Source: JAGQIB01 sp041393395 (GTDB lineage Bacteria; ARS69). Taken from it: 64,000 nt of DNA. The position numbers were made by a program, and so were the translations under genes. The notes beneath the pieces were generated by a model. The model searched no databases. It saw only the letters and a list, made by a program, of their open reading frames with translations, and had not been told where the DNA came from. Below are positions 9,949-18,542 of the stretch, in pieces. The stretch lies in the NCBI GenBank assembly GCA_041393395.1, contig JAWKKG010000008.1, forward strand, positions 186,001 to 250,000, given 5' to 3'. The number at the start of each line of letters is the position of its first letter. Within the stretch, counting starts at the first letter, position 1.

Positions 9949-9977
9949 TTGCCCGGCCCGCAACCGCCCGGTACGCT
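9949..9977 (+). promoter_or_regulatory. Candidate promoter for mazG
   Basis: TTGCCC (9949-9954), a 17-bp spacer and TACGCT (9972-9977) sit 24 bp before the mazG start, divergent from the alr promoter. The -10 is weak. Confidence 0.35.
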
Positions 9978-10000
9978 GCGGGATTGCGAGGAGAGAGCCG

Positions 10001-10771
10001 ATGCCGTCTGCAGCCTTCCAGCGACTCCTGGAGCTCGAGCTCCGCCTCCGCGGCCCGGGCGGTTGCCCGTGGGACGCGGAGCAGACCATCGAGACCCTGA
10101 AGCCCCACCTGCTCGAGGAGACCTACGAGGCGCTCGAGGCGCACAGCTCGGGCGACGTCGACGAGTTCCGCGAGGAGCTCGGCGATCTGCTCTACGTGCT
10201 GCTGTTCATCGCGGTCATCGCGGAGGAGCAGGGCCTGTTCACCGTGCGGGACTGGATCCAGGGCGCGTACGACAAGATCTACCGCCGCCACCCGCACGTG
10301 TTCGGCGAGCTCGCGGCGGAGAACGCGGGCGACGCGAAGCGCGTGTGGGAGGAGCAGAAGCGCAAGGAAGGCAAGAAGGACCGCGACTCCGTGCTGGACG
10401 GGATCCCGCACTCGCTGCCGGCGCTGATGCGCGCGCGGCGCGTCCAGGAGCGGGCCGCGGCGATCGGGTTCGACTGGGAACACGAGGAGCCCGTGTTCGC
10501 GAAGGTCGAGGAGGAGATGGAGGAGGTTCGCCAGAGCTGGCGCGCGGGCGACACCGAACACGCCGTCTCCGAGCTCGGCGACGTTCTTTTCGCGGTGGTG
10601 AATCTGCTCCGGTTCCTGAACCGCAACCCCGAGGAAGTCCTCGTGGGCACGATCAAGAAGTTCGAGCGACGTTTCCGCGTGGTGGAGCGCGCCGTCAACG
10701 AGCAGGGACGGCGGATGACGCTCGACGAGATGGACTCCGTGTGGGAGCGCGCGAAGGCCGACGAGGGCTGA
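10001..10771 (+). CDS. mazG: Nucleoside triphosphate pyrophosphohydrolase MazG
   Basis: Hydrolyses (d)NTPs to monophosphates and pyrophosphate, a house-cleaning role. The 256-aa protein has the usual two tandem MazG domains. The first contains CPWDAEQT and the acidic EEL...EFREELGDLL metal site (about residues 23-70). The second, less complete, contains EEEMEEVRQSW and SELGDVLFAVVNL (about 165-200). ATG 10001 is preceded by GAGGAGAGA. It runs convergent to the TSP3 gene with one base between their stop codons. Confidence 0.93.
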   Translation: MPSAAFQRLLELELRLRGPGGCPWDAEQTIETLKPHLLEETYEALEAHSSGDVDEFREELGDLLYVLLFIAVIAEEQGLFTVRDWIQGAYDKIYRRHPHVFGELAAENAGDAKRVWEEQKRKEGKKDRDSVLDGIPHSLPALMRARRVQERAAAIGFDWEHEEPVFAKVEEEMEEVRQSWRAGDTEHAVSELGDVLFAVVNLLRFLNRNPEEVLVGTIKKFERRFRVVERAVNEQGRRMTLDEMDSVWERAKADEG

Positions 10772-10772
10772 C

Positions 10773-12467
10773 CTACCGCTCGCCCTTCCCCGCGATGCCG
10801 CGCCCGGTGCGCGGCACGACCTCCACGCGCGGCTCGTCGATCCGCTGCACTCCCTCGAACGGCGAATCGAAGATCGAGGGCTCCGCGTCCCCGTGCGCCA
10901 CGACCCGGTGCGGCTCCACGCCGGCCGCGACCAGGAACGCCTTCAGGTACTCCGCCCGCAGGATCGCGAGTCGCGTCGCGTGGCTCTCGTCCGGCCCCGG
11001 GGAATGCACCCGCAGCTCCACCAGCAACGCCGGCTCGCCGTTCAGCCTCTCCGCGAGCTCGTTCAGGTCGTAGTAGCTCGCGGGCTTCGGCTCGACCTTC
11101 TGTCCCTCCCAGGCCACCCCCGGCAGCAGGAACGGAGATCCGAGACCCACGCTGTCCGGGCAGCCGTCCTCGTCGTCGATGCCGTTGTAATCCTCCGGCT
11201 CTTCGGGACACTTGTCGTTCTCGTCGAGGATGCGATCGCGATCCGCGTCCTTCTCGGGACAGCCGTCCGAGTCCGCGACGCCGTCGAGGTCCTCCGGCAC
11301 GTTCGGACAGATGTCCTGGGTGTCCGGCACGCCGTCGCCGTCGTTGTCGGGATCGGGAATGCCGTCCGCGTCGGCGAAGCCGTCGAAGTCCTCGGGGTCG
11401 TTCGGCGCGCCGTCGTAGCGGTCGTGAACGCCGTCCCCGTCGTTGTCGAGATCCGGACAGCCGTCGTCGTCCTGCCAGCCGTCGCGATCCTCGGGCTCGT
11501 TCGGGCAGCCGTCGCGCCAGTCGGGGATCCCGTCGCCGTCGCGGTCCACGTCGCGGCCATCGCGCGACCAGGTCAACGCGAACGTGAGCTGCCAGTCCGG
11601 GTACATCTCGTTCGGCGGCCGATACCGGGTCGTGCTCGGGTCATCCGAGGCGAGCGTGATCTTGCTGCCCACGGTGAACGACACTTCGTCGGCGAGCGCG
11701 TAGCGGAAACCCGGCGTGAGGAACAGCGGACCCTCACGCCACGCGAGCGCATCGTTCGCGATGCGGTCGAGCAGCAGCTCGAGGAACAACGTCGCGCGCT
11801 CGCCGCGCAGCTCGACGGCAGCGCGAAGGTCGAGGCGGTCCTTGTCCCCGCCCGGGTACACCGGCTCGAGGTAGTACGGCGGCCAGCCCTCGAACGCGCG
11901 ACCCCGATCGTCGCCATGGGACTGGTAGCCGACGTTGAAGTGCACGTACGCCGCCGTGAGCGTGTTCGAGTCCGGCAGACGCCAGGACACCGCGGCGCCG
12001 ACCGCGGGGTCGAACGAGTCGGTGGAGAAACCACGCGTCCGGTTCCCGAACGGGAGATTCACGTGGGCGAGCAGCGCCGCATCGAGCCGGCGCCAGCCTC
12101 CGAGGCGGAGCTTGCCGCCCAGGCGACCGTCGCGGGGCGAGATGACGCGGTCCCCGTCGTAGGACGACATCGCGGCGTTCACGGTCCCGAACACTTCGAA
12201 CGAGGAGCGGGGCGACCAGGCGATCTGAAGCCCACCGTCCACGAGATCGCGATCGGCCGGCGTACCCTCGACCTTGTCCTGGGTGATGCGGTAGGCCGAG
12301 AACGCCCACTGGACGCCGAACGTGCCGGCCACGGGCACCGTCGCGGCGCGGACGTCCCAGAGCCCCGTGCCCCCCGCGCTCGCGGGAAGCGATCGGGCGA
12401 CGTCGGCGAGGAGCAGAGATGCCAGAAGCAGGGGGACGCCGAACCGGGAGGGGCGTCCGAGGGTCAT
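10773..12467 (-). CDS. Outer-membrane beta-barrel protein with thrombospondin type 3 repeats and OmpA-like C-terminus
   Basis: Exported 564-aa protein. A signal peptide covers residues 1-31. A region of amphipathic strands (to about 290) reads like an outer-membrane barrel. About seven Asp-rich calcium-binding TSP3 repeats follow (for example DRDGDGIPDWRDGCPNEPED, DNDGDGVPDTQDICP), and the C-terminus resembles a degenerate OmpA peptidoglycan-binding domain (ATRLAILRAEYLKAFLVAAG, VVAHGDAEPS). It likely ties the outer membrane to the wall or spans the periplasm. ATG 12467 overlaps the preceding DUF1844 gene stop (ATGA), so it is in the serS operon. The partner of the barrel is unknown. Confidence 0.82.
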   Translation of the reverse strand: MTLGRPSRFGVPLLLASLLLADVARSLPASAGGTGLWDVRAATVPVAGTFGVQWAFSAYRITQDKVEGTPADRDLVDGGLQIAWSPRSSFEVFGTVNAAMSSYDGDRVISPRDGRLGGKLRLGGWRRLDAALLAHVNLPFGNRTRGFSTDSFDPAVGAAVSWRLPDSNTLTAAYVHFNVGYQSHGDDRGRAFEGWPPYYLEPVYPGGDKDRLDLRAAVELRGERATLFLELLLDRIANDALAWREGPLFLTPGFRYALADEVSFTVGSKITLASDDPSTTRYRPPNEMYPDWQLTFALTWSRDGRDVDRDGDGIPDWRDGCPNEPEDRDGWQDDDGCPDLDNDGDGVHDRYDGAPNDPEDFDGFADADGIPDPDNDGDGVPDTQDICPNVPEDLDGVADSDGCPEKDADRDRILDENDKCPEEPEDYNGIDDEDGCPDSVGLGSPFLLPGVAWEGQKVEPKPASYYDLNELAERLNGEPALLVELRVHSPGPDESHATRLAILRAEYLKAFLVAAGVEPHRVVAHGDAEPSIFDSPFEGVQRIDEPRVEVVPRTGRGIAGKGER

Positions 12468-12763
12468 CCGCCGCCCTCCCCTTCCGGGGTCGATTCGGGG
12501 TCCTCGGACGCACCGCCGGCTCCCGCCGAGCCGCGCACCGAGCTCATCTGGAGGTCGTACACGATGTCGTCGAGGAAGCGAGCCTCCTCGTCCGTGACGT
12601 TCCCGCGGGTCTTCGCGCGGATCGCGTCGATCCCGTCGATCAACCCACGCGCCTCCTGCGGCCGCCCGTCCTGGATCAGCTGATGCGCCATCTGGCGCAG
12701 CAGAAGGACGACCGCGGCGAAGCTCACGCGTTCCTTCTCGCCCGGAGGCAGCCCGTCGGTCAC
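12464..12763 (-). CDS. Small DUF1844 family protein
   Basis: 99 aa, matching the DUF1844 pattern: a hydrophobic N-terminal stretch (FAAVVLLLRQMAHQLI), a helix with ARGLIDGIDAIRAKT and ending TDEEARFLDDIVYDLQM. The last ~25 residues are a Gly/Ser/Glu-rich tail. The molecular role of the family is not known. GTG 12763 makes a GTGA overlap with the serS stop and the TSP3 gene overlaps its own stop, so the three genes form one translation-coupled operon. Confidence 0.75.
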   Translation of the reverse strand: MTDGLPPGEKERVSFAAVVLLLRQMAHQLIQDGRPQEARGLIDGIDAIRAKTRGNVTDEEARFLDDIVYDLQMSSVRGSAGAGGASEDPESTPEGEGGG

Positions 12764-14031
12764 GACTTCCCTCCTCCGATCACGTCCGTTCCCACGAACG
12801 GCCTCAACACCGCGGGGACCTCGATCGATCCGTCCGCGCGCTGGTAGTGCTCGAGCACCGCGATGAACGTCCGCGGCGTGGCGAGGCCGGACCCGTTCAG
12901 CGTGTGGACGAGCTGCGGCTTGCCCTCGCCCCGGTAGCGGATCTTCATCCGTCGCGCCTGGAAGTCGCGGAAGTTCGAGCAGGAGCTGACCTCGAGCCAG
13001 CGGCCCTGCCCGGGGGCCCACACTTCCAGGTCGTACTTCTTGGCCTGCGTGAAGCCCATGTCCCCGGCGCACATCAGCAGGACCCGGTAGCGCAACCCCA
13101 AGGCCTGCAAGATCTTCTCCGCATCGGCGACGAGAGATTCGAGCTCCGCGTCCGAGGTCTCGGGCTCCACGAACTTCACGAGCTCCACCTTGTGGAATTG
13201 ATGGACCCGGTTCAGGCCGCGGACGTCACGCCCGTGGGAGCCCGCCTCGCGCCGGAAGTTCGGAGTGAAGCCGGCGTACTTGATCGGCAGCGACTCCCCC
13301 GCCAGGATCTCGTCGCGGTGCAGGTTCGTGATCGGCACCTCGGCCGTCGGGATCAGATACAGGTCGTCGCGCCCGACGACGTACATCTGATCCTCCTTGT
13401 CCGGCAGCTGGCCCGTCCCCGTGGCGCTGTCCTCGTTCACGAGGATCGGCGGCAGGACCTCCAGGTATCCGGCGTCCCTGGCGCAGTCCAGGAAGAACGA
13501 CACCAGCGCGCGCTCCAGCCGCGCCCCGTAGCCCCGGTAGACGGGAAAGCCCGAGCCCGTGAGCTTCACGCCCCGCTCGAAGTCGAGCAGGCCAAGTGCC
13601 TCTGCGAGCTCCCAGTGCGGCTTCGGCTCGAAATCGAAGGACGGAGCCGAGCCGTGCTCCCGCACGGGGACGTTGTCGTCCGGGGTCCGCCCCGGCGGCA
13701 CCGAGTCGTCCGGCAGGTTCGGGACGGTCAGGAGCGTCGCGTTGAGCGCCTCCTCGACCTCCTTGCGGCGTTCGTCGAGCGCGCGGATCCGGTCGCCGAT
13801 CTCGCGGACCGCGGCCTGCGCCTCGGAGGCGTCTTCCCCGGCCTTCTTGCGGCGGCCGATCTCCTCGGAGCGCGTGTTGCGCTCGCGCTGCAGCGTCTCG
13901 ACATCGACGAGCGCGCGGCGGCGTTCCTCGTCGAGCTTCAGGATGCGGTCGAGGTCGACCTCGATGCCTTTGGCCGCGCAGCCGCGGCGCACGCGATCGG
14001 TCTCCTCGCGGATGGTGCGGATGTCGAGCAA
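12760..14031 (-). CDS. serS: Seryl-tRNA synthetase
   Basis: Charges tRNA-Ser, and also tRNA-Sec, with serine. 423 aa. The N-terminal coiled-coil arm spans about residues 28-105 (LVDVETLQRERN..., long Arg/Glu-rich helices). Class II catalytic core: motif 2 NFRREAGSHGRDVRGL with the RVHQFHKVEL segment, then LEVSSCSNFRDFQARR and motif 3 LNGSGLATPRTFIAVLE. The start is TTG 14031, preceded by GGGAGG, and matches the usual MLDIRxIRE beginning. The link to selenocysteine is worth noting because an apparent selenoprotein is encoded at 37.6-38.8 kb; serS itself is universal. Confidence 0.95.
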   Translation of the reverse strand: MLDIRTIREETDRVRRGCAAKGIEVDLDRILKLDEERRRALVDVETLQRERNTRSEEIGRRKKAGEDASEAQAAVREIGDRIRALDERRKEVEEALNATLLTVPNLPDDSVPPGRTPDDNVPVREHGSAPSFDFEPKPHWELAEALGLLDFERGVKLTGSGFPVYRGYGARLERALVSFFLDCARDAGYLEVLPPILVNEDSATGTGQLPDKEDQMYVVGRDDLYLIPTAEVPITNLHRDEILAGESLPIKYAGFTPNFRREAGSHGRDVRGLNRVHQFHKVELVKFVEPETSDAELESLVADAEKILQALGLRYRVLLMCAGDMGFTQAKKYDLEVWAPGQGRWLEVSSCSNFRDFQARRMKIRYRGEGKPQLVHTLNGSGLATPRTFIAVLEHYQRADGSIEVPAVLRPFVGTDVIGGGKS

Positions 14032-14248
14032 CGCGTCCTCCCGCCTCGCCGGGCGAGGCCCCGGAATCCCGTTCCCAGGATCCTCCGGAAGAGCGCCGGA
14101 GGGTAGCGCGGTTTCCCCGGCCCGTCCACCGGCCGGGAACGGGCCGGCCGACGACGGCGGCCGCCCCTCCGAAGCCGCCTCCCTCCCCGCGGAGAAGCCG
14201 CCAAGACCCCGAAACGGTGCTCCCCGGCACCCCTGGCTGACCGCCCCC

Positions 14249-15487
14249 TCATCCGAGCTTCGCGCGGAGCTCCTGCCAGGCCAGGAAGGCGAACAACGCG
14301 AGACACAGGACGAGCGCCAGGTTCGTGGCCCAGCCGTTTCGCAGGGTCCCGTGGGAGCGGCGGTTGTTGAGGACGAGCAGCGTGGCCGCGAGCACCGGCA
14401 TGAACAGGGATCCGACCGCCGCGTAGACCACCACGACCCAGACCGGCTTGCCGAGCGCCAGGATCAGCATCGGCGGAAAGGTCAGGAACGCCAGATAGCC
14501 GCGATAGATCTTCCCTCGCGTCGCCACGCCGACATTCTCCCCGGAACGGAGCTTGTCGACGAAATCCGCGAACAGGTACGGCACGCCCTGCCACACCCCG
14601 AGGACGGACGTGGCGACGGCACCCCAGAACCCCACGAGAAACACCTTCTCGCCGAGTCCGCCGAAGCGCTGCCCGAGGACCTGCGCGAGCGCCAGCACAC
14701 CCTGCGATCCCTCGATCCGGATTCCCTGGGGATGCAGGACCGTGGCGGCCAGCAAAGTGAGCGCCACGCCGAACACGCCGGTGAGCGCGTAACCGACCCC
14801 GAGATCGGCGCGCACCGCCCGGATCCAGCCGGCGCCGCGCCACCCCTTCTCCTGCATCCAGTAGTTGTAGGAGAGAAGAGTGAGCGTGCCGCCCACTCCT
14901 CCCACCACACCGAGGAGCAGCACGGTCGAGCCCGGCGGCACGGTGATCGCGAGACCGCGCAGCGCCTCCCCGACCGGCGGCGGTTGCAGGAGTGCGCTGC
15001 CCACGATCGTCACGAACATCAGGCCGATCGCCCACTTCATCGCCCGCTCGAAGACCCCGTACCCTTCGAACCAGACGAACGCGAACGCGGCGAGCGCGTG
15101 GATCACACCCCAACCGGCCACGGGAATCGCGGGGAACAGCGCGTGTGCCGCGAGCCCGCACGCGGACATCAATGCCGCCGCGACGATCAACGTCCACAGC
15201 ACGAGGTAGGTCAGGAACCACCACGCAAAGGGTCGCCCGAAGCGGTCGAGCCAGCCCTCGAGAAGCGTCGTGCCCGTGGCGAGCTGCCACCGCGCGACGC
15301 CTTCCGCCAGCACGAACTTGAGGACGGCGCCGAACGCGGCGGCCCACAGGACCGGCAGCCCGAACGTCGCGCCGGCCTTCGCGGCCGCGACCAGGTCGCC
15401 CGCCCCGACTCCCGTGGCGGCGACGACGGCCCCCGGGCCGATGATGGCGAGCAGGCCGCGCCAGCCGCGCGGCGGTCCGTTCGTCAT
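14249..15487 (-). CDS. Nramp-related divalent metal transporter, noncanonical metal-binding motifs
   Basis: Inner-membrane protein of 412 aa with about 11 hydrophobic segments. It matches the Nramp fold, but the first helix reads ATGVGAGDLV where Mn/Fe Nramps have DPGN, and the sixth-helix region (VGGTLTLLSYNYWMQEKG) has no obvious Ala-x-x-Met metal motif. It belongs with the divergent Nramp-related group whose substrate may be another ion such as Mg2+ or may be unknown. ATG 15487 has no room for a long leader because fpg begins divergently 43 bp away. No metal-responsive operator or riboswitch is visible. Confidence 0.78.
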   Translation of the reverse strand: MTNGPPRGWRGLLAIIGPGAVVAATGVGAGDLVAAAKAGATFGLPVLWAAAFGAVLKFVLAEGVARWQLATGTTLLEGWLDRFGRPFAWWFLTYLVLWTLIVAAALMSACGLAAHALFPAIPVAGWGVIHALAAFAFVWFEGYGVFERAMKWAIGLMFVTIVGSALLQPPPVGEALRGLAITVPPGSTVLLLGVVGGVGGTLTLLSYNYWMQEKGWRGAGWIRAVRADLGVGYALTGVFGVALTLLAATVLHPQGIRIEGSQGVLALAQVLGQRFGGLGEKVFLVGFWGAVATSVLGVWQGVPYLFADFVDKLRSGENVGVATRGKIYRGYLAFLTFPPMLILALGKPVWVVVVYAAVGSLFMPVLAATLLVLNNRRSHGTLRNGWATNLALVLCLALFAFLAWQELRAKLG

Positions 15488-15529
15488 GCTGGTATCCTAC
15501 CCCGAGGTCGGCCCCCACACGAGGACGCG

Positions 15530-16423
15530 ATGCCGGAGCTGCCCGAGCTCGAGATCTACCGCGAGCGATTGGACGAACTCTTCCGCGGCGCCGTGGTCGA
15601 ATCCGCCCGCCTCTACGAGCCGTTCGCGCTCCGGACGGTCGAACCGCCGCTCACCGCGATCGTGGGCGCCCGCTGCGCCGGATTCCGCCGCCGCGGCAAG
15701 CATCTCCTGGTCGACTTCGAGAACGCTCCCACCGTCGCCATTCACCTGATGCTGGCGGGCCGGCTGCACCGGCGAGACGCCGCGGCGTTCACGCCGCATC
15801 GGCGGCGGACACTCCTGGCGCTCCGCTTCGCGGACTCGGACTTGCTGGAGATGACGGAAGCCGGCACCACGCGGCGCGCGCGCGTGCTCGTGCTCGACCC
15901 CGCCGCTCCGCTGCCGGGCAGCATCGACCGCGGACGGGAGCCGTTCGACCCCACGCTGAATGCGCCGGAGTTCGCCGCGCTCCTCCGTCGCGAGAACCGG
16001 CAGATCAAGAACGCGCTGCGGGATCCCGCGACGCTCTCGGGCATCGGCAACGCGTACGCGGACGAGATCCTGTGGGCCGCTCGGCTCTCGCCACTCCGCA
16101 CCACGTCGCGTCTCGACGACGCCGCTCTCGACCGGCTGTTCACGTCGATGCGCGAGTCCCTCGAACAGTGGATCGAGACCATCCGCCGGATCTGTGCCCC
16201 CGGGACCCTGCCGGTGAAGCAGGATCTCTGGCGGAAGCGGATGGCCGTCCACGGACGCACGGGGCACGCCTGTCCCGCCTGCGACTCCACGATCGCCGTG
16301 GTGTCGTTCGCCGACTCCGACACGAACTACTGTCCCCGCTGCCAGAACGGCGGCCGCCTGCTCGCGGACCGGCGCCTGTCGCGGCTCGGGATCCGTCGCG
16401 AGCCGAAGCGCCTCGAGGACTGA
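15530..16423 (+). CDS. Formamidopyrimidine-DNA glycosylase / endonuclease VIII family
   Basis: Base-excision repair glycosylase/AP lyase of 297 aa. The mature N-terminus PELPELE gives the catalytic Pro2 and Glu3. Lys57 (RRRGKHLL) is the conserved beta-loop lysine. The helix-two-turn-helix is RQIKNALRDPATLSGIGNAYADEIL (from about residue 160). A zinc finger CPAC...CPRC sits near the end (about 249-273). It could be Fpg or a Nei-type enzyme; the short segment after the zinc finger is atypical for Fpg. ATG 15530 follows GAGGA. Confidence 0.88.
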   Translation: MPELPELEIYRERLDELFRGAVVESARLYEPFALRTVEPPLTAIVGARCAGFRRRGKHLLVDFENAPTVAIHLMLAGRLHRRDAAAFTPHRRRTLLALRFADSDLLEMTEAGTTRRARVLVLDPAAPLPGSIDRGREPFDPTLNAPEFAALLRRENRQIKNALRDPATLSGIGNAYADEILWAARLSPLRTTSRLDDAALDRLFTSMRESLEQWIETIRRICAPGTLPVKQDLWRKRMAVHGRTGHACPACDSTIAVVSFADSDTNYCPRCQNGGRLLADRRLSRLGIRREPKRLED

Positions 16424-16516
16424 CTTGCGCTTCCGTGCGCTCCCTGCGATCCTCCGCGTTCCGGACAAGGCGGAAATCACGCAACGGAATCCACGCAGCG
16501 AACCGCGGAGGCGAAC

Positions 16517-17293
16517 GTGACGACGAACGGGTTGTTGGCGGGCAAGAAGGGACTCGTGGTCGGCGTCGCGAACGAGCGGTCCATCGCGTGGGGCATCGCG
16601 CGCCAGGCAGCGGCGGCGGGCGCCGAGCTCGCGTTCACCTACCAGGGCGACGCGCTGCTGAAGCGCGTCCGGCCGCTCGCCGAGGAGGCCGGATCGCGCG
16701 TCCTCGTGGAGATGGACGTGACGAACGAGGAGCAGGTCGACCGCGCGTTCGACGAGGTCCGCTCCTCGCTCGGCAAGCTCGACTTCCTCGTCCACTCGGT
16801 CGCGTTCGCGGACCGCGAGGATCTCGCGGGGCGCACGATCGACACGTCGCGCGCCGGTTTCCTCAAGGCGATGGAGATCAGCGTGTACTCGTTCCTCGCG
16901 CTCGCACGCCGCGCCGAGCCGCTGATGACCGACGGCGGGAGCCTGCTCACGCTCACGTACTACGGCTCCGTGAAGGCGATGCCGAACTACAATGTCATGG
17001 GCATCGCGAAAGCGGGCCTCGAGGCTTCGGTGCGCTACGCGTCGCTCGATCTCGGCCCGGCCAAGATCCGCGTCAACGCGATCTCCGCCGGCCCGATCAA
17101 GACGCTCGCGGCCTCCGGCGTGTCCGGCCTGCGGGGCATGCTCGCCGACGCCGCCGAGCGCGCGCCGCTCAAGCGCAACGTCGACATCGACGACGTGGGC
17201 TCGGCCGCGCTGTACTTCCTCTCCGACCTCTCGCGCGGAGTCACCGGCGAGATCCACTACGTGGACGCGGGGTTCAACGTCACGGCGATGTAG
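16517..17293 (+). CDS. fabI: Enoyl-[acyl-carrier-protein] reductase (NADH)
   Basis: Last reduction of each fatty-acid elongation cycle. 258-aa short-chain dehydrogenase. GVANERSIAWGIA (16-28) is the FabI-type nucleotide-binding loop. Catalytic Tyr158 and Lys165 lie in YNVMGIAKAGLEASVRY with Tyr148 in TYYGSVKA, the Y-x9-Y-x6-K arrangement specific to FabI. The substrate loop region (GPIKTLAASGV) and the GEIHYVDAGFN end are conserved. GTG 16517 follows GGAGG at 16507-16511. A fabI of this class would be the target of triclosan-type inhibitors. Confidence 0.94.
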   Translation: MTTNGLLAGKKGLVVGVANERSIAWGIARQAAAAGAELAFTYQGDALLKRVRPLAEEAGSRVLVEMDVTNEEQVDRAFDEVRSSLGKLDFLVHSVAFADREDLAGRTIDTSRAGFLKAMEISVYSFLALARRAEPLMTDGGSLLTLTYYGSVKAMPNYNVMGIAKAGLEASVRYASLDLGPAKIRVNAISAGPIKTLAASGVSGLRGMLADAAERAPLKRNVDIDDVGSAALYFLSDLSRGVTGEIHYVDAGFNVTAM

Positions 17294-17306
17294 CTCGGGG
17301 ACCGTT

Positions 17307-17343
17307 CCTGCCGCCCGCTCCCGCGAAACGGGAACGCGGCAGG
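17307..17343. terminator. Large hairpin between convergent fabI and dinB-family genes
   Basis: CCTGCCGC at 17307-17314 pairs with GCGGCAGG at 17336-17343, and an inner stem (GCTCCCG with CGGGAAC) closes on a CGAAA loop. It lies 14 bp past the fabI stop and 5 bp from the end of the convergent gene. No U-tract follows. Confidence 0.6.
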
Positions 17344-17347
17344 TCGA

Positions 17348-17800
17348 CTACTCGAGTTCGCCGTCCAGGAAGCGACGCAACTGGCGCGCGTGCCGGCCGG
17401 GATGGCAGGTCGCATGCTCCATCATCTGCTCGCCGTCGTACACCTGGCCCCAGCGCGACGTGAAGGTACCCTCGAGCGCCGCGTCCGGCACGCCGTCGAG
17501 CGCTTCGCGCGCGAACCGGCCGACGTCGAGCAGGGCCGCCACGAACGTCTCCGGATCGTCGAGGCCTTCGGGATCGCGGAAGCGACGCTCCGGCAGCGGC
17601 CGCCCGGCCAGCTCCGTCACGTACTCCACGTGGCCGTACCCCGCCCGCACGACGTGTCCGAGGATGTTGCGCACGCTGCCTTCCTCACCGGGAACCGGCG
17701 TGTCGTAGAGATCGCGGGGGAGTTCGCGTACGAACTCCGAAAACTCGAGAAAGGCGCGCTCGAGCTCGTCGACGAGGGCTCGCCGGGCCGCATCGGACAT
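17348..17800 (-). CDS. DinB/YfiT-like putative metalloenzyme
   Basis: 150-aa four-helix-bundle protein of the DinB superfamily. Candidate metal-binding histidines are in NILGHVVRAGYGHVEYV (about residue 50) and in MMEHATCHPGRHARQLRRFL near the C-terminus, the H...HxxxH spacing of the fold. Members include thiol-transferases and damage-inducible proteins of unknown activity, so no reaction is assigned. ATG 17800 is preceded by GGGAGGATGCC. It is divergent from the UDG gene, 52 bp away. Confidence 0.75.
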   Translation of the reverse strand: MSDAARRALVDELERAFLEFSEFVRELPRDLYDTPVPGEEGSVRNILGHVVRAGYGHVEYVTELAGRPLPERRFRDPEGLDDPETFVAALLDVGRFAREALDGVPDAALEGTFTSRWGQVYDGEQMMEHATCHPGRHARQLRRFLDGELE

Positions 17801-17852
17801 GGCATCCTCCCTGCTCCCCGCCACCGGGGGCCTTCGGAAAAGGGAGATCATG

Positions 17853-18542
17853 ATGGCGCAAGCGGATCCTCTGGTCGAGCGGATCGTGGCGTGCGACCGG
17901 TGCGAGCGGCTGCGATCGCACTGCCGGGAGGTCGCCCGCGTGAAACGTCGCGCGTACCGGGGCGAGGAATACTGGGGTCGGCCCGTCCCTCCGTTCGGGT
18001 CGCGCTCGCCGCGGCTCCTGGTGGTGGGACTCGCGCCGGGCGCCCACGGAGCGAACCGCACCGGACGCGTGTTCACCGGCGACTCGTCCGGCGACTGGCT
18101 GTACCGCGCGCTCCACGCGCACGGGTTCGCGAATCGTGCGGAATCGGTGCGCGCCGGCGACGGGCTCGCCCTCCGCGAAGCGACGGTCACCTGCGCCGTG
18201 CGCTGCGCTCCGCCCGGAAACCGTCCGCAACCCTCGGAGCGCGACGCGTGCCTTCCCTACCTCGTGGAGGAGATCCGCCGCGCTCGGCGTCTGAGGGTCG
18301 TCCTCGCGCTCGGGCGCTTCGCGTTCGACGCGGTCCTCCGCGCCTGGCCGGCGGCGGGGCGATCGTCGTGGGCGGACCGCCCCGCGTTCGCGCACGGCGC
18401 CGAAACCCGCGCCGGAGACGGGCGCGTGACGCTGCTGGCCAGCTACCACCCGAGCCGTCAGAATACGCAGACCGGTCGCCTCACCGAGGCGATGTTCGAC
18501 GTTCCCTTCGCCCGCGCCCGAGCGCTTCTCGAGGAATCCTGA
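17853..18542 (+). CDS. Uracil-DNA glycosylase, family 5 (UDGb)-like
   Basis: Removes uracil, and possibly hypoxanthine, from DNA. 229 aa. Motif A is GLAPGAHGANRTGRVFTGD (family 5 has Gly-Leu-Ala-Pro-Ala/Gly-x-His-Gly with no catalytic Asp/Asn), and motif B is SYHPSRQNTQTGRLT. N-terminal cysteines (CDRCERLRSHC) could bind an Fe-S cluster as in families 4 and 5. Of two adjacent ATGs, 17853 is better spaced from GGGAGA (17842-17847) than 17850. The following gene begins at TGATG on its stop, so the two are coupled. A second base-excision enzyme close to fpg. Confidence 0.88.
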   Translation: MAQADPLVERIVACDRCERLRSHCREVARVKRRAYRGEEYWGRPVPPFGSRSPRLLVVGLAPGAHGANRTGRVFTGDSSGDWLYRALHAHGFANRAESVRAGDGLALREATVTCAVRCAPPGNRPQPSERDACLPYLVEEIRRARRLRVVLALGRFAFDAVLRAWPAAGRSSWADRPAFAHGAETRAGDGRVTLLASYHPSRQNTQTGRLTEAMFDVPFARARALLEES

